A stretch of 64,000 nt of DNA from Lacimicrobium alkaliphilum (GCF_002591895.1 NZ_NISX01000008.1:67788-131787), one strand, 5' to 3'; numbered from the stretch's first letter, positions 1 to 9,772 are shown. The notes: generated from the sequence alone by a model not told the origin. Translations and numbers: made by a program.

Positions 1-326
1 TGGGATCACGCAGAGGTGCAGGGCGCGCAGAGAAGTAAAGGCCATTACACCAATAAACCTCCGTGGCTCTGTGGTTAATTGTAACTTTCGCAAAGGTCGC
101 TGGATGCCCGATTACAACATTCGGGCATGACAGAGGGTCGTTCCCGCATGCAGTTGCTGGGAATCCAGTGTCTTTTTCGATGTGTCAATTACTTAATCCT
201 CTGCGCCTTAGCGCCTCTGCGAGATCAAAAAGATACAAGCCTGGGATCACGCAGAGGCGCAGGGCGCGCAGAGAAGTAAAGGTCTTTCCGGCGTACCAGC
301 AAACCATCTACTGCGCGGATAGCAGG
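1..326. repeat. Non-coding repeat cluster with a 41-bp direct repeat
   Basis: No credible gene is visible. Positions 1-41 and 242-282 are the same 41-bp sequence with one mismatch, 241 bp apart. Between them lie a degenerate inverted form (about 200-235) and a 25-bp hairpin of the ATGCCCGA/TCGGGCAT family (104-128). The stretch lies just downstream of the minus-strand histidine kinase gene. Confidence 0.7.
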
Positions 327-2489
327 CTAAATCGGCAGGCTCACCCGTACGCACACACCGCTGCCATCCTCCAGATTAGTCAGTTGGATCTGCCCCTGAT
401 GAAACTGCACAATCAGCCGTGCAATATACAGCCCCAGACCAAGATGCGGCTGGCCCGTGCCTTTTCCTCCGGGGCGCACCGAGACCATAGAATCAAACAG
501 CCTGCCGGCCATTTCCTGGGGCAATTGGGGCCCCTGATTGGTGATCTCCAGTACCGCCTGGCGCGGTTGCTTGCTCAGGCTCACCACCACAGGCGTATCG
601 GGGCGGGCAAACTCCACCGCATTGGCAATCAGTTTGTCCAGCAACTGTGCAATTAATTCCGGCGCACCATTTAGCTCCAGCGGCTGATGCCTGATATCCG
701 CTTGCAGTGCGCGCGCCGCATAAGCCAGTTCGTAGCCCTGCATACACCCCTTAACTACCTCAGCCAGATCAAACTTATGTCGCTCTGCACTTTGCAGGCT
801 CTGTTCCAGCCTCGTGGCCTCACTCATATTGGTCAGAATCGCTGATAAACGGTTCAGTCCCTCCTGCGCACGTTGCATATACACCGATTTTGCCGCGCCT
901 TCATCTTCCATGCTCAGGGTTTCCAGAGAAGAGCGCACCACAGCCACCGGCGTGCGCAGCTCATGTGACAGTCTTGATGACATGTTCTCCAGATAGTGAT
1001 GATACTGGCCGAGGCGTTGCACCATATCAGCGAAACTGCGTGACAGATCACCAATTTCATCGCTGGCCCGTGACGGCTGAATGTTCCCGCGCAGACGTCC
1101 CTGCTCATCAATAGCCTGCTCGCTCTGGTCACGCAGACGGCGGATCCGGGTAGAAATACGCGACGCCAGCAGAAATAACCCCAGGGTACCGAGTAACATG
1201 ATCGCCAACATCAGTGTAAACAGCTTCTCCAGTGCCAGATTACGCAGGCTGCGAATGCCATTGGTAGTTTCTTCGGCGATCACCGCCCCCATGACCTGGT
1301 CTTCAATAAAGATCGGGTACGCCGCTGCCAGTACCACCGCCTTGTTATCCGGCGTCAGTCGCCAGTCAGAACCGGGTTCACCGCCCAGCGCCTGTTCAAT
1401 ATGACTGCCCTGTAATTCGGCCACGTCATAAAACTGATCGATAAAATCCTTTGGCGGGCGGGTCAGAAATTTGTAGTACAGCGGGTGCAGCCACTGGCGT
1501 TCAAAGCGGGCAAACCAGCCCTGTTCCTGTTCCCGGCTGACATTCCGGCTCCAGATGCCATCAGAATTGCGGATATCACCGGAACGGGCCAACACCCGCT
1601 GATGACGATCCACCACCCAGATCCGTGAGTCAGTATGGCCAAGACCGCGGATAATCTGCTCAATCTCCGGCGACGGCACCAGTACCGTGCCCAGTGTATC
1701 GGCATCCCCCACATCTGAGGTACCGATGGTGGCGACCGGTTCTTCGCCACTCTGATCCACATCAGTGATAGCAAAACTCAGCTTGCTGCCGAGCAGTTCC
1801 AGCGGAATGCGCAGCTCCACGTTATAACCCTGTTGCGTTTCTGCCCAGCTCCCCTGGATACGCGGCTCCGGCTTTAACGGGCGCACCCCGCTGACCGACT
1901 CCCCCGTATCCAGTTCATATGGAGTGAGCCAGCCCGGCCCGGTGGTAGCAATCAGATAGCGGCGAAAATCACCGGCCGGCGTTGTAAAAGCAATCTGCAA
2001 GTGATCATTCTTGTCGACCCGCAAACTGTTTTCAGGCCGGTAGACAATCTGCTCATCAAAAACCTCAAAGTAAGCGTACAGATAGTTGCGGTATTTACCC
2101 ACCATATGCTTAAACGTCAGGCTGCCTTGTCGGTACCCCGCACTCTGGTCAATCAGATAGGTATCATCATATCTCAGCGCATGCTGTTGCTGGCGCCAGT
2201 CATTCAGTCTGCCGTCCAGGTGGATGGGGTCAACAATCGGATAAGCGTATAGATCACGGCCCTTTTCCACACTCAGGTAACTGGCCTGTGCATCGAACAA
2301 GCGAGGCCGTTCATGCAGTGCCGTGGCTACAGCCCTTACCGTGCCCAGCAGTGTGCGCTCCTGCCCGGCGCGCAGATACTTTTCCATTTCCCACACATAC
2401 TCATAACCCAGCCAGGGTATCGCAAACAAAAACAGCGACATCAATACCAGCTTGGCGCGCAGGCCAAACACAAAGGTTCTGCGTGACAA
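327..2489 (-). CDS. pdsS: Sensor histidine kinase, dedicated-sortase-system type (PdsS-like)
   Basis: A 720-residue inner-membrane sensor kinase that would phosphorylate the response regulator encoded 6 bp upstream. A first membrane segment lies at about residues 13-32, followed by a large periplasmic domain with a CBM9-like stretch near the motif DGRLNDW. The second membrane segment is at 423-443, followed by HAMP, a HisKA box (SHELRTP) with phospho-acceptor H509, and a HATPase domain with an N-box and a GLGLYIAR glycine motif. Length and architecture match the proteobacterial dedicated sortase system kinase family. The assignment is supported by the PdsR-like and PdsO-like neighbours. No sortase gene is seen in the window. 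Confidence 0.8.
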   Translation of the reverse strand: MSRRTFVFGLRAKLVLMSLFLFAIPWLGYEYVWEMEKYLRAGQERTLLGTVRAVATALHERPRLFDAQASYLSVEKGRDLYAYPIVDPIHLDGRLNDWRQQQHALRYDDTYLIDQSAGYRQGSLTFKHMVGKYRNYLYAYFEVFDEQIVYRPENSLRVDKNDHLQIAFTTPAGDFRRYLIATTGPGWLTPYELDTGESVSGVRPLKPEPRIQGSWAETQQGYNVELRIPLELLGSKLSFAITDVDQSGEEPVATIGTSDVGDADTLGTVLVPSPEIEQIIRGLGHTDSRIWVVDRHQRVLARSGDIRNSDGIWSRNVSREQEQGWFARFERQWLHPLYYKFLTRPPKDFIDQFYDVAELQGSHIEQALGGEPGSDWRLTPDNKAVVLAAAYPIFIEDQVMGAVIAEETTNGIRSLRNLALEKLFTLMLAIMLLGTLGLFLLASRISTRIRRLRDQSEQAIDEQGRLRGNIQPSRASDEIGDLSRSFADMVQRLGQYHHYLENMSSRLSHELRTPVAVVRSSLETLSMEDEGAAKSVYMQRAQEGLNRLSAILTNMSEATRLEQSLQSAERHKFDLAEVVKGCMQGYELAYAARALQADIRHQPLELNGAPELIAQLLDKLIANAVEFARPDTPVVVSLSKQPRQAVLEITNQGPQLPQEMAGRLFDSMVSVRPGGKGTGQPHLGLGLYIARLIVQFHQGQIQLTNLEDGSGVCVRVSLPI

Positions 2490-2495
2490 AATCGA

Positions 2496-3194
2496 TCAGT
2501 CTCCGTCTGCTGTCCAGCGGTAGCCCATGCCGTAGACCGTATCAACACAATCAAAGTTGGCATCGAGCTGGATAAATTTTTTACGAATACGCTTAATGTG
2601 CGAGGTGATAGTGCTGTCATCCACCACCACTTTGGCATCCTGCATCAGATGCTGGCGGCTTTTAACATGTCCGGCAAAGCGGGCCAGCGCGTGCACCATC
2701 CAGAATTCGGTAACGGTAAGGTCCACCGCCTGCCCCTTCCAGTGTGCCTGCATGCGTTTAAGATCCAGCTCCAGGCTGCCACAGTTTATGCGCTGCTCAC
2801 TGTCTTGTGGCTCGCTGAGTGCTTCCATACGACGGAACAGCGCCGAAATACGCGCCGTCATATGCGGCATGCTGATATCCTTGGTCAGGTAGTCATCGGC
2901 GCCCATACGCAAACCCGAAACCGTATCCAGGTCACTGTCTCTGGCGGTCAGAAAAATAATCGGCAATGAAGAAGACAGCTTGCGCAATGACTGGCACAGT
3001 AAAAAGCCCCCGTCCATTTCATCCTCCAGGCCAATGTCGATAATCGCAAGGTCCGGCAGGCGCTGATCAAAGTTATGCATCGCCTGTTTGCGGTTAGCAA
3101 ACGTCAGTACTTCATACCCCTGGCGGCGTAATACTGCGGCGTAGTTTTCTCTTATCGCGTCTTCATCTTCCACTATCGCTATTCTGCGGCCCAT
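2496..3194 (-). CDS. pdsR: Response regulator, dedicated-sortase-system type (PdsR-like)
   Basis: A 232-residue OmpR-type response regulator. The receiver domain (about 1-120) starts IAIVEDED and has the likely phospho-acceptor D53 in IIDIG. The C-terminal winged helix (about 135-230) ends near YGMGYRW, typical of the OmpR/PhoB DNA-binding domain. The ATG at 3194 is preferred because the receiver fold begins directly after it; the open frame extends 100 codons further but that stretch has no protein-like character and overlaps the divergent OmpA-like gene. The gene ends 6 bp before the kinase gene, so the two are probably co-transcribed. The divergent arrangement with the OmpA-like gene suggests shared control of the 3195-3417 intergenic region. 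Confidence 0.82.
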   Translation of the reverse strand: MGRRIAIVEDEDAIRENYAAVLRRQGYEVLTFANRKQAMHNFDQRLPDLAIIDIGLEDEMDGGFLLCQSLRKLSSSLPIIFLTARDSDLDTVSGLRMGADDYLTKDISMPHMTARISALFRRMEALSEPQDSEQRINCGSLELDLKRMQAHWKGQAVDLTVTEFWMVHALARFAGHVKSRQHLMQDAKVVVDDSTITSHIKRIRKKFIQLDANFDCVDTVYGMGYRWTADGD

Positions 3195-3417
3195 AACACT
3201 CTGCCTGAATTCATCTGCCTGATACTTATAATCCGCGACTATACCGTAATTGGCCTTTGATACTAGCGCCTGGCGACCAATGGGGTGAAAAGCCATATTG
3301 TTGCCACAATTGATCCGCAGATTGCCCTTTTTGTTCCTCTTTTGTGCCAATTCGGGGGTGTTTAATAAGCACAGTGAAAAAACACCAACGCAAAAAATGC
3401 AATCCAAGGAGAACACC

Positions 3418-4143
3418 ATGAAAAAACTGATCCTCACCACCACTGTTATTGCCGCTCTGTCTGCCCCTGCTGCTATGGCTGGCGAAAAAGACATTAAACA
3501 GGCTCAGAATATTGGCTTTGGTTCCGGCCTGGTCATCGGCGCAGTTACCGGTGGGCCTGTAGGTGCCATCATTGGTGGCGTCAGTGGGCTGTTTATCGGT
3601 AATTCGGTTGCCGCCGACACAGAAATGAAACACCTGAATGCGGCGCTGAATCAACATGAAGCCGAGATCAATCAGCTGCTGGCCTCTAACCAGACCTTGC
3701 TGACACAGCTGCGCAGCGCTCAGGAACAAAACCGTACCCAACTGGTTTCCATGAACAACGATGAGTTGCTCGACAGCCTGCCTAATCTCAGCCTGAATGT
3801 GCAGTTTCGTACCGGTTCGGCGAAACTGGAATCGATTTACCAGCAACAGCTGGATGAACTGGCCAAGCTACTGAACAGTAATAAAGCCCTGAGGATTGAG
3901 CTGACCGGCCATGCGGATCGCCGCGGCGATGCCAGTTACAACAAACAGCTCTCTGCACAGCGAATAGATTCTGTGAAACAGCAGCTGTTAGCTAAAGGCG
4001 TCTCCGATGGGCGTATTCAGAGTAAAGCGCTGGGTGCAAGCAAACCCCTCGACCCTCAACCATCACTGGATGGCAATGCCTTTGACCGCCGCGTGTCACT
4101 GACCCTCACGGCATCCGGCCAGCAAACGGCGGCAAACCGATAA
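3418..4143 (+). CDS. pdsO: Sortase-associated OmpA-like protein (PdsO-like)
   Basis: A 241-residue exported protein. Residues 1-21 form a signal peptide (cleavage after AMA). A glycine-rich hydrophobic segment (about 32-65) follows that resembles glycine-zipper segments of outer-membrane lipoproteins, then a helical linker. A C-terminal OmpA peptidoglycan-binding domain (about 120-235) shows TGHADRRGD and an Arg in SAQR. The start is fixed by the Shine-Dalgarno AAGGAG at 3406-3411. Divergent placement next to PdsR/PdsS-like genes matches the sortase-associated PdsO family. The sortase and its substrate that usually complete the locus were not found. Confidence 0.78.
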   Translation: MKKLILTTTVIAALSAPAAMAGEKDIKQAQNIGFGSGLVIGAVTGGPVGAIIGGVSGLFIGNSVAADTEMKHLNAALNQHEAEINQLLASNQTLLTQLRSAQEQNRTQLVSMNNDELLDSLPNLSLNVQFRTGSAKLESIYQQQLDELAKLLNSNKALRIELTGHADRRGDASYNKQLSAQRIDSVKQQLLAKGVSDGRIQSKALGASKPLDPQPSLDGNAFDRRVSLTLTASGQQTAANR

Positions 4144-4223
4144 ACATCCCCTGAAATACTCGCGTGTAGTTATATCTGGTATATCAGCACCAACCTGGCC
4201 GTGGCGATAACAGAGCACTTCTA

Positions 4224-5537
4224 TTATCGCCCGGTTATTTTACCTTCTCGATATCCAGAAACGACCACCTGATCACGCCCACGTGCTTTGGCGGCGTATA
4301 AGGCTTTATCTGCTCGCTCTATAAACTCCCATGCACTTTCATCTCCTCGCTGAGCCACACCAAAGCTTGAGGTCAACTTGATACCCTTTGCCCAGCTTTT
4401 TTCACGTATGATCTGGCATAAGGCCTTTGCCAGATCATAGGCATCAGTCAGGGAAGTATTAGGGCAGACCAACAGAAACTCCTCGCCACCCCAGCGAGCC
4501 AGAAAGTCGGTGTACCGGCAATTTTTACTGATGGTTTCAGAGAAATTCTTCAGAATTTCATCACCAACCCCATGACCGTATTTATCATTAATGGATTTGA
4601 AGTGGTCAATATCAATAAAAATAACAGACAGCACTTCAAGCTCTTTGGTAAAGACCTTTTTTATTCCCGCCCGGTTAAGGGCGCCGGTCAGTGGGTCCCT
4701 CTCGGCTTTATCTTTCAGCTCTTTTGTTTTTACATTCAGCAGCTGATTCAGTTGCCTTAGTTCCTCTGCTTTTTTCTTGGTTTTACCCAGTTGCTGACGT
4801 GACCACTTAAGGTTAAAAAGCAAGAAACACACAGCTGAACCCGCCCAAAGGACAATAAGAAAGAACAGAACCTGGTTATTGCTAAAATATTTACCAACGA
4901 ACTTAATATATTCCAGTTCAATAACATACTTGCCAGGCTTAACATTATTACCTGTCGCCAGCTCTAACATCATTACGTTATCAACTTCAGGCACGGTATG
5001 CTCTACAGCAAGCTTTTGTTCAATAATCCACCAGGTTGCTACCTGCAGACTCCTCATGGGGATTTTTTTTGCTTCTGTGCTACCGGGCCAATACTCTATG
5101 CCGACATACTTCCAGGTGCTTTGACTGTCGACACGGCTATATTTGGAGCTGAAATTTCTTAACTGAAAGCGAATACTTTCATGTTGCTTATTGAGATAGC
5201 GTGCTTTGATATGAACACTTGAAAAATATGATAAATCCACACCCTTATTAGCCCCTTCCTGCTGTAAATCAAAGAAGCTGATCGAGAGCTCACAAAAGGG
5301 CCAGTTGTAGTCAGAGGCAATGATATTGCATTCTAAAAGCCAGCTATCATCTTCCGTTGTCAGCTTTGCAACGGAGTCTCCCCCCACGCTTTCATCAGCG
5401 ATTACTGAAACACGGTCTGTGTTGTCGGGTTGAAGTATCAGTGTTCTTTCCAGTAAGAAAAACTGCAAGGCTATGGCAAGGAAGGTAACAACCAATAAGA
5501 AAACCAATGCTACGTTGTAGAGCTTTCTGCGCTCCAT
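4224..5537 (-). CDS. Membrane-anchored diguanylate cyclase (GGDEF)
   Basis: A 437-residue protein from ATG 5537, preceded by GAGG (a GTG two codons upstream is too close to that site). Residue numbers count from that GTG. Membrane segments lie at about 12-31 and 224-245, enclosing a periplasmic sensor domain of roughly 190 residues of no recognised family. A short coiled coil (about 250-280) leads to a GGDEF domain with GGEEF at 352-356 and metal-binding D311. An intact RxxD product-inhibition site (R343, D346) lies five residues before the signature. It should make cyclic di-GMP from two GTP and be feedback-inhibited. The stop codon lies in an 8-bp hairpin (4203-4231) that has no T-tract. 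Confidence 0.88.
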   Translation of the reverse strand: MERRKLYNVALVFLLVVTFLAIALQFFLLERTLILQPDNTDRVSVIADESVGGDSVAKLTTEDDSWLLECNIIASDYNWPFCELSISFFDLQQEGANKGVDLSYFSSVHIKARYLNKQHESIRFQLRNFSSKYSRVDSQSTWKYVGIEYWPGSTEAKKIPMRSLQVATWWIIEQKLAVEHTVPEVDNVMMLELATGNNVKPGKYVIELEYIKFVGKYFSNNQVLFFLIVLWAGSAVCFLLFNLKWSRQQLGKTKKKAEELRQLNQLLNVKTKELKDKAERDPLTGALNRAGIKKVFTKELEVLSVIFIDIDHFKSINDKYGHGVGDEILKNFSETISKNCRYTDFLARWGGEEFLLVCPNTSLTDAYDLAKALCQIIREKSWAKGIKLTSSFGVAQRGDESAWEFIERADKALYAAKARGRDQVVVSGYREGKITGR

Positions 5538-6163
5538 GATCACCTCAATACAAAATAACTACGCATCCTTCTTTTTAATCATTAACATCACACTATGCAG
5601 AAGATGTTGGGTTGCAGACCTGGCTGCTCCATAACGTTCAGGCATTGACCAATGACACAAGCGGTTTTTTACCGGGGGGTATGCCAGACTGAGTTGGCGA
5701 ACAACAAAGGTGAACCGGGCATGTCTGGTTTGGGTTACATTCTATTACAGTTATTGGGTGAAATGTAACCACTAGTATCTATGCTCACAACCACTATGAC
5801 AAGCCATGTGCCCATAAATACGTTTGTGCTGCCATAAAACCGGATAGTTCACTTCATCCGAAAACCCGCAATCCGCTTCCCTACCTGGCCGGCTACCCTG
5901 ACCAGTTGTCCCGCCCCGTCATTTCCGCGAAGGAGGGCATGGCAACAGCTTGTAGGGGCGAAAGCGAATACAGGGACGTATTGTCTCGCGAACCGAAGGA
6001 TGGAATTTATTCGCCTTGCTGTAGGAAGAAATTCATGCCCAGCAAAGTGCTGCTCTGAGTCTTTGCCGCGAAAGCAGGCATCCAGCGCCCTGTCACGAAT
6101 AAGTTTAAAGACGCGGGATGCCCGATAACATCAGATGCTTTGGCATTAGCACAGAGGCGGGCT
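5538..6163. other. Intergenic region with dispersed repeats, no gene
   Basis: About 600 bp without a supported gene. Positions 5951-6020 carry a 70-bp repeat that recurs at 17081-17150 with two mismatches and in rearranged form near 12033-12190. A REP-like CCCGCGAAGG palindrome remnant precedes it, and a degenerate ATGCCCGA hairpin lies near 6118. The 5'-proximal part (5540-5900) shows nothing recognisable. Confidence 0.6.
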
Positions 6164-6886
6164 CTATGCGGCACGTGCCTTATTGGTCATCGCCACCAGT
6201 GCCTGGCGCACTTCCTGGCTGGTATGGCAGGGAGTGGTAAAAGGAACAAAATAGCGTTTACCGTCGAGCATAAAATGGCAACCATCAGCATACACACTAA
6301 GCATCGTTGGCTGACCTTGCTGCAAAAAGTGATCCGCCAGTATCAACTGACAGGCATCGCTGTGATCGGCATTCATGTGCCTGACCATGTCTGACTCCTG
6401 CTCTGCTGACCATTGCGGCGCCAGTCGTTGCCATTCCGACTGTTTCAGCCAGAAAATTTTGCCAAAACCACCAATAAAGCGCACATCTTTAACTTTCAAT
6501 AGCCAGAACCTGAAATCATGGGCTTTCTCATAGCGCTGTGCCTCCGGGAACAATCTGAAATAGCGCGGTGCATAAGCAGCGCTTTGCACATCGGTCAGTG
6601 GATGTGCCAGCCCCGATAAAGTCAGCCTGCCCTGCTCATTCTGATCGCCGTGTGAAGCCTGATGATACAGGGTCAGACTCAGCCTGGGGTCCTGGTCAAG
6701 GTTGCGGGCATGCTGGGCAATATCCGATACATAAAACACCATATTGCCGTCGTCGGCTAACATCACCGGAGAAACCGAACCAAAAGGATGGCCTTGTAGT
6801 TTGACCGATATGGTTGAAAATACCGCAGTCTGGCATTGTTGTGCCAGCAGCCTGGCCTCATTAGCCGCCTCTGTACGTTCATTCAT
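6164..6886 (-). CDS. HugZ/HutZ-family heme-utilization protein
   Basis: A 240-residue protein of the FMN-binding split-barrel superfamily. The N-terminal split barrel (about 10-150) has the pattern of pyridoxamine-phosphate-oxidase-like proteins (ISVKLQGHPFGSVSPVML, then SRLSLTLYH-like strands). The C-terminal domain contains HMNADHSD, typical of HugZ proteins that bind and degrade heme. A clear AAAGGAG site precedes ATG 6886. It lies just downstream of the HmuTUV genes on the same strand, so cytoplasmic release of iron from imported heme is the likely role. A non-catalytic heme-carrier function cannot be excluded. Confidence 0.82.
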   Translation of the reverse strand: MNERTEAANEARLLAQQCQTAVFSTISVKLQGHPFGSVSPVMLADDGNMVFYVSDIAQHARNLDQDPRLSLTLYHQASHGDQNEQGRLTLSGLAHPLTDVQSAAYAPRYFRLFPEAQRYEKAHDFRFWLLKVKDVRFIGGFGKIFWLKQSEWQRLAPQWSAEQESDMVRHMNADHSDACQLILADHFLQQGQPTMLSVYADGCHFMLDGKRYFVPFTTPCHTSQEVRQALVAMTNKARAA

Positions 6887-7031
6887 TGTGATTCTCCTTT
6901 AGTAAATCAAACGTTGGTTTTCTCAGTTTCATTTGTGCGCCACATGCGTGACTCCCAAACCTTCCCTGTCTTTCCAGCTAAGGCGGAAATCAAGCGCCCT
7001 TATGCTCTGCATCATCGAATACAGACTCTGA

Positions 7032-7056
7032 ATGCCCGATAGTTGCATTCGGGCAT
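7032..7056. repeat. 25-bp REP-like hairpin (ATGCCCGA family)
   Basis: Inverted repeat ATGCCCGA / TCGGGCAT with a 9-nt loop, lying between hmuV and hugZ. The same 25-bp layout recurs at 104, 17316, 22072, 37269, 40404, 43786 and 54224, with degenerate forms near 6118 and at 40811. Position and symmetry fit a dispersed REP element. Confidence 0.7.
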
Positions 7057-7076
7057 GATGAAATGCGGCATAGCAC

Positions 7077-7850
7077 CTAACCTAGTGCCGAAAACACCAT
7101 CGGCACCTCCAGTGTAGGGTGGGGGCTGATATGCATATTGATCTGATACACAGATTCCAGCGTGGAAGACTGCAATACCTGCTGCGCGCTTCCCTGTGCT
7201 ATCAGACGCCCCTGTTTTAGCAACAAAATATGGTCGGCATACAGCGAAGCCAGATTGACATCGTGCATCACTGCGATCACCAGATTACCCTGTTGTGCAA
7301 AGTGCCTGACCTGCTGCAAGCATTGATGCTGATGGTAAAGATCCAGCGCCGAAGTGGGCTCATCCAGCAGCAACACACTGGGCTCAGGCTGAGCATTGTC
7401 GAGTTGTGCCAGACAACGGGCCAGTTGTACCCGTTGCTGCTCACCGCCTGACAAACTCATTACTTCTCTGTGGGCAAATTCCTGTAGCTGCGTGTGCACC
7501 AGCCATTTTCGAACCAATTGCTGTGTTCGTGCATCACTTTCGCGATAGATATATCGCCCCAGAGCCACCAGTTCCTGCACTGCCATCAGCGGTGGTGGTG
7601 AAAACTGTTGTTCCATTACCGCTCGAACACTGGCCAGCTGTGCCGCAGACCACTTATGCAGACTGCGGCCCTGCAGCTGAATATGGCCGCTAAAGGCCAG
7701 ATCACCGGCAATGGCACGAATCAGTGTCGACTTTCCAGCACCATTTTCACCCAGTATCGCCACCATCTGACCACTGAAGAGTTCAATACTCAGATCTTCA
7801 ATCACTTTTCTGCCACCACGGCAGATGCTCAGGTCATACAGATTAAGCAT
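7077..7850 (-). CDS. hmuV: Hemin ABC transporter, ATP-binding protein
   Basis: A 257-residue ABC ATPase with Walker A GENGAGKST (about 36-44), the signature LSGGEQQRVQLARCL, Walker B VLLLDEPTSALD and an H-loop (VMHDVNLA). It would energise heme import by the FecCD-type permease whose gene overlaps it by 8 bp upstream. The order substrate-binding protein, permease, ATPase on one strand beside a heme TonB receptor points to hemin rather than siderophore as substrate. The substrate is inferred from context. Confidence 0.87.
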   Translation of the reverse strand: MLNLYDLSICRGGRKVIEDLSIELFSGQMVAILGENGAGKSTLIRAIAGDLAFSGHIQLQGRSLHKWSAAQLASVRAVMEQQFSPPPLMAVQELVALGRYIYRESDARTQQLVRKWLVHTQLQEFAHREVMSLSGGEQQRVQLARCLAQLDNAQPEPSVLLLDEPTSALDLYHQHQCLQQVRHFAQQGNLVIAVMHDVNLASLYADHILLLKQGRLIAQGSAQQVLQSSTLESVYQINMHISPHPTLEVPMVFSALG

Positions 7851-8874
7851 GATATTGTCGCTTCTGTCGTATCAGTAAATACAGGAAGAACGGGGCTCCC
7901 ACCAGCGCCGTAATAATACCGATGGGCAACTCGGCGGGTGCCACCAGCATTCTGGCAAGCCAATCGGCAAACCCCAGAACCGCAGCACCGAGCAGCATCG
8001 ACATCGGCATCAGACGTTTAATATCTGCTCCCACTAACAAACGGCTGATATGGGGGATCACCAGCCCCACGAAACTAATAATGCCAGTGAGAGCCACCGC
8101 ACCGCCCACACTCAGTGCCACCAAAACGATGATTTCCCGTTTTAGCCTGTGAGTATCTACGCCCAGATACCCGGCCTGACGCTCACCCAGCAACAGTGCA
8201 TTGATAGCGCGGCGGCGAACAAACAGCAGCAGCCCACTGACACCCATACACACCACCCCAAAGGGTAATTCCTGCCAACTGGCACCGGCCAGCGAACCCA
8301 TCTGCCAGTAGGTCATCAGCCTTAATGCATCGTCATCAGCGAAATAGCTGAGTAAGCCGATAATGGCAAAAGCCAGAGCATTTAAAGCCACACCCGCGAG
8401 GATCAGCGTGGCAACCGAGGTTTGCCCGGCACTGCCTGCCAACTTGTACACCAACAACGTGGTGCCCAGTGCACCCAAAAATGCACCACTGCTGATCCAG
8501 AAGGGGCCCTGCAAACCCAGCTGTGAACCAACAGAAATCACCAGTAATGCGGCCACCGCAGCCCCGGCCGAAATACCAATCAGGCCGGGATCCGCAAGGG
8601 GGTTACGGCATAAGGTCTGAGTGGCGGTGCCGCTCTGTGCCAGCACGCACCCCACTATTAACGCCAGTAATAACCGTGGCAGGCGAATTTGAGTCACTAC
8701 GTCGATGTGCAGATCACTGATACCGCCAAACTCAGCGGGCCACCACCAGGCCAGTGCCAAACGCCAGTCGTTGATTACCGGACCAGACGACAGCGCCAGG
8801 GTCGCACACACCACGACGGCCATTACAACCGCGGCGAATAGCAGCCGCTGCCGCTGTTCAGCGAATGCCTGCAT
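7843..8874 (-). CDS. hmuU: Hemin ABC transporter permease (FecCD family)
   Basis: A 343-residue polytopic inner-membrane protein of the BtuC/FecCD family with about ten hydrophobic segments and family motifs LPRLLLALIVG, GISAGAAVAAL and a conserved region ending LVGAPFFLYLL. The ATG at 8874 is preferred over one nine codons upstream because it has AAGAAGG six bases before it. It overlaps the substrate-binding protein gene by 17 bp and the ATPase gene by 8 bp, indicating translational coupling. It forms the membrane channel of the importer. Confidence 0.87.
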   Translation of the reverse strand: MQAFAEQRQRLLFAAVVMAVVVCATLALSSGPVINDWRLALAWWWPAEFGGISDLHIDVVTQIRLPRLLLALIVGCVLAQSGTATQTLCRNPLADPGLIGISAGAAVAALLVISVGSQLGLQGPFWISSGAFLGALGTTLLVYKLAGSAGQTSVATLILAGVALNALAFAIIGLLSYFADDDALRLMTYWQMGSLAGASWQELPFGVVCMGVSGLLLFVRRRAINALLLGERQAGYLGVDTHRLKREIIVLVALSVGGAVALTGIISFVGLVIPHISRLLVGADIKRLMPMSMLLGAAVLGFADWLARMLVAPAELPIGIITALVGAPFFLYLLIRQKRQYHA

Positions 8875-9772
8875 AAACCGCCTTCTTACCCGGCATTGCA
8901 AGACTGTTTAATACGGCTGTCTCTGCTGCCGGCAACCCGGACGCAAAAGACGCCAGTTGCGAAATGGCCTGCGGCAGGCGTGTTGTCATGCCAAGTGCCA
9001 GTAATGAATCCATCACCAACAGGCGGCAATGCTTCGCTGCAGCTAATAATCGTAATGCCGGTTGCTGGCAAAACGCCTGTTTGCCTCCGGCGGCCGCCAC
9101 GCTGTGTGCAGGAGCAACCAGCAGCTCAGGCTGCTGCATCACCAGGTGCTCTATTGACACCGCTTTAAACCCCTTATGAGTAATAATGTTCTGCAATCCG
9201 TTATAGTCGAACAGTAGCTGCGGCACGGTTTCACTGCCGGCACTGACTACGCCCCGGGCAGAAGCCTGCAATACAAATAATGCCTTGTGCGGTTTGCCGG
9301 GCTCAATCCCTGACAGCTGCTGCTGCAGTTCCCGGATTAACGATTCTGCCCTGTCACTGGCATTGAGCCTGCTGGCTAATTGCCTGATCAATTGGTACAA
9401 ACCTTCCACTGAACGGGGTTTGGCAAAGTGGGTAACGCTCACCCCGGCCTGTTCAATCTGTTGCAGACTTTTGTCGCTGCCGCCCCCTTCCAGTACCCAC
9501 AAACGCTGCGGCGCAAATGACAGCACGCCTTCACTGGACAGATCCCGGTAATAACCCACCTGAGGCAAGGTGGTAGCTTGCTGTGGCGATGTGCTTGAAC
9601 TGTCAGTGGCCACAAGCACCTGCTCCGCCTGCAGCGCAAAAATAATGTCTGTAAGAGTACCGCCAGCCGTAATCAACCCCTGCTCTCCGGCCTGGCTGGG
9701 TATTGCCATAACTCCAGCCCAAAGCCCACAGAGCAGGGCGATGGCGCGCAATAACGAGGCCCGCATTTCCAT
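8858..9772 (-). CDS. hmuT: Periplasmic hemin-binding protein of ABC transporter
   Basis: A 304-residue periplasmic substrate-binding protein of the TroA/FepB fold. A signal peptide (about 1-28, ending SQA) precedes the motif ITAGGTLTDIIFAL, followed by GYYRDLSSEGVLSFAPQ. These are characteristic of HmuT/PhuT proteins, which bind heme through a conserved Tyr. The start ATG 9772 has AAAGGAG upstream. The gene is first of the hmuTUV run and divergent from the heme receptor gene, with a Fur-like box in the shared 115-bp gap. Confidence 0.87.
   Translation of the reverse strand: MEMRASLLRAIALLCGLWAGVMAIPSQAGEQGLITAGGTLTDIIFALQAEQVLVATDSSSTSPQQATTLPQVGYYRDLSSEGVLSFAPQRLWVLEGGGSDKSLQQIEQAGVSVTHFAKPRSVEGLYQLIRQLASRLNASDRAESLIRELQQQLSGIEPGKPHKALFVLQASARGVVSAGSETVPQLLFDYNGLQNIITHKGFKAVSIEHLVMQQPELLVAPAHSVAAAGGKQAFCQQPALRLLAAAKHCRLLVMDSLLALGMTTRLPQAISQLASFASGLPAAETAVLNSLAMPGKKAVYAGIR

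Noticed and set aside
2495-3494. Longer response-regulator start at 3494
   Set aside because: The extra 100 codons precede the receiver fold, overlap the divergent OmpA-like gene and show no conserved character.
4203-4231. Terminator between the OmpA-like and diguanylate cyclase genes
   Set aside because: The 8-bp hairpin includes the cyclase stop codon but has a 13-nt loop and no T-tract on either strand.
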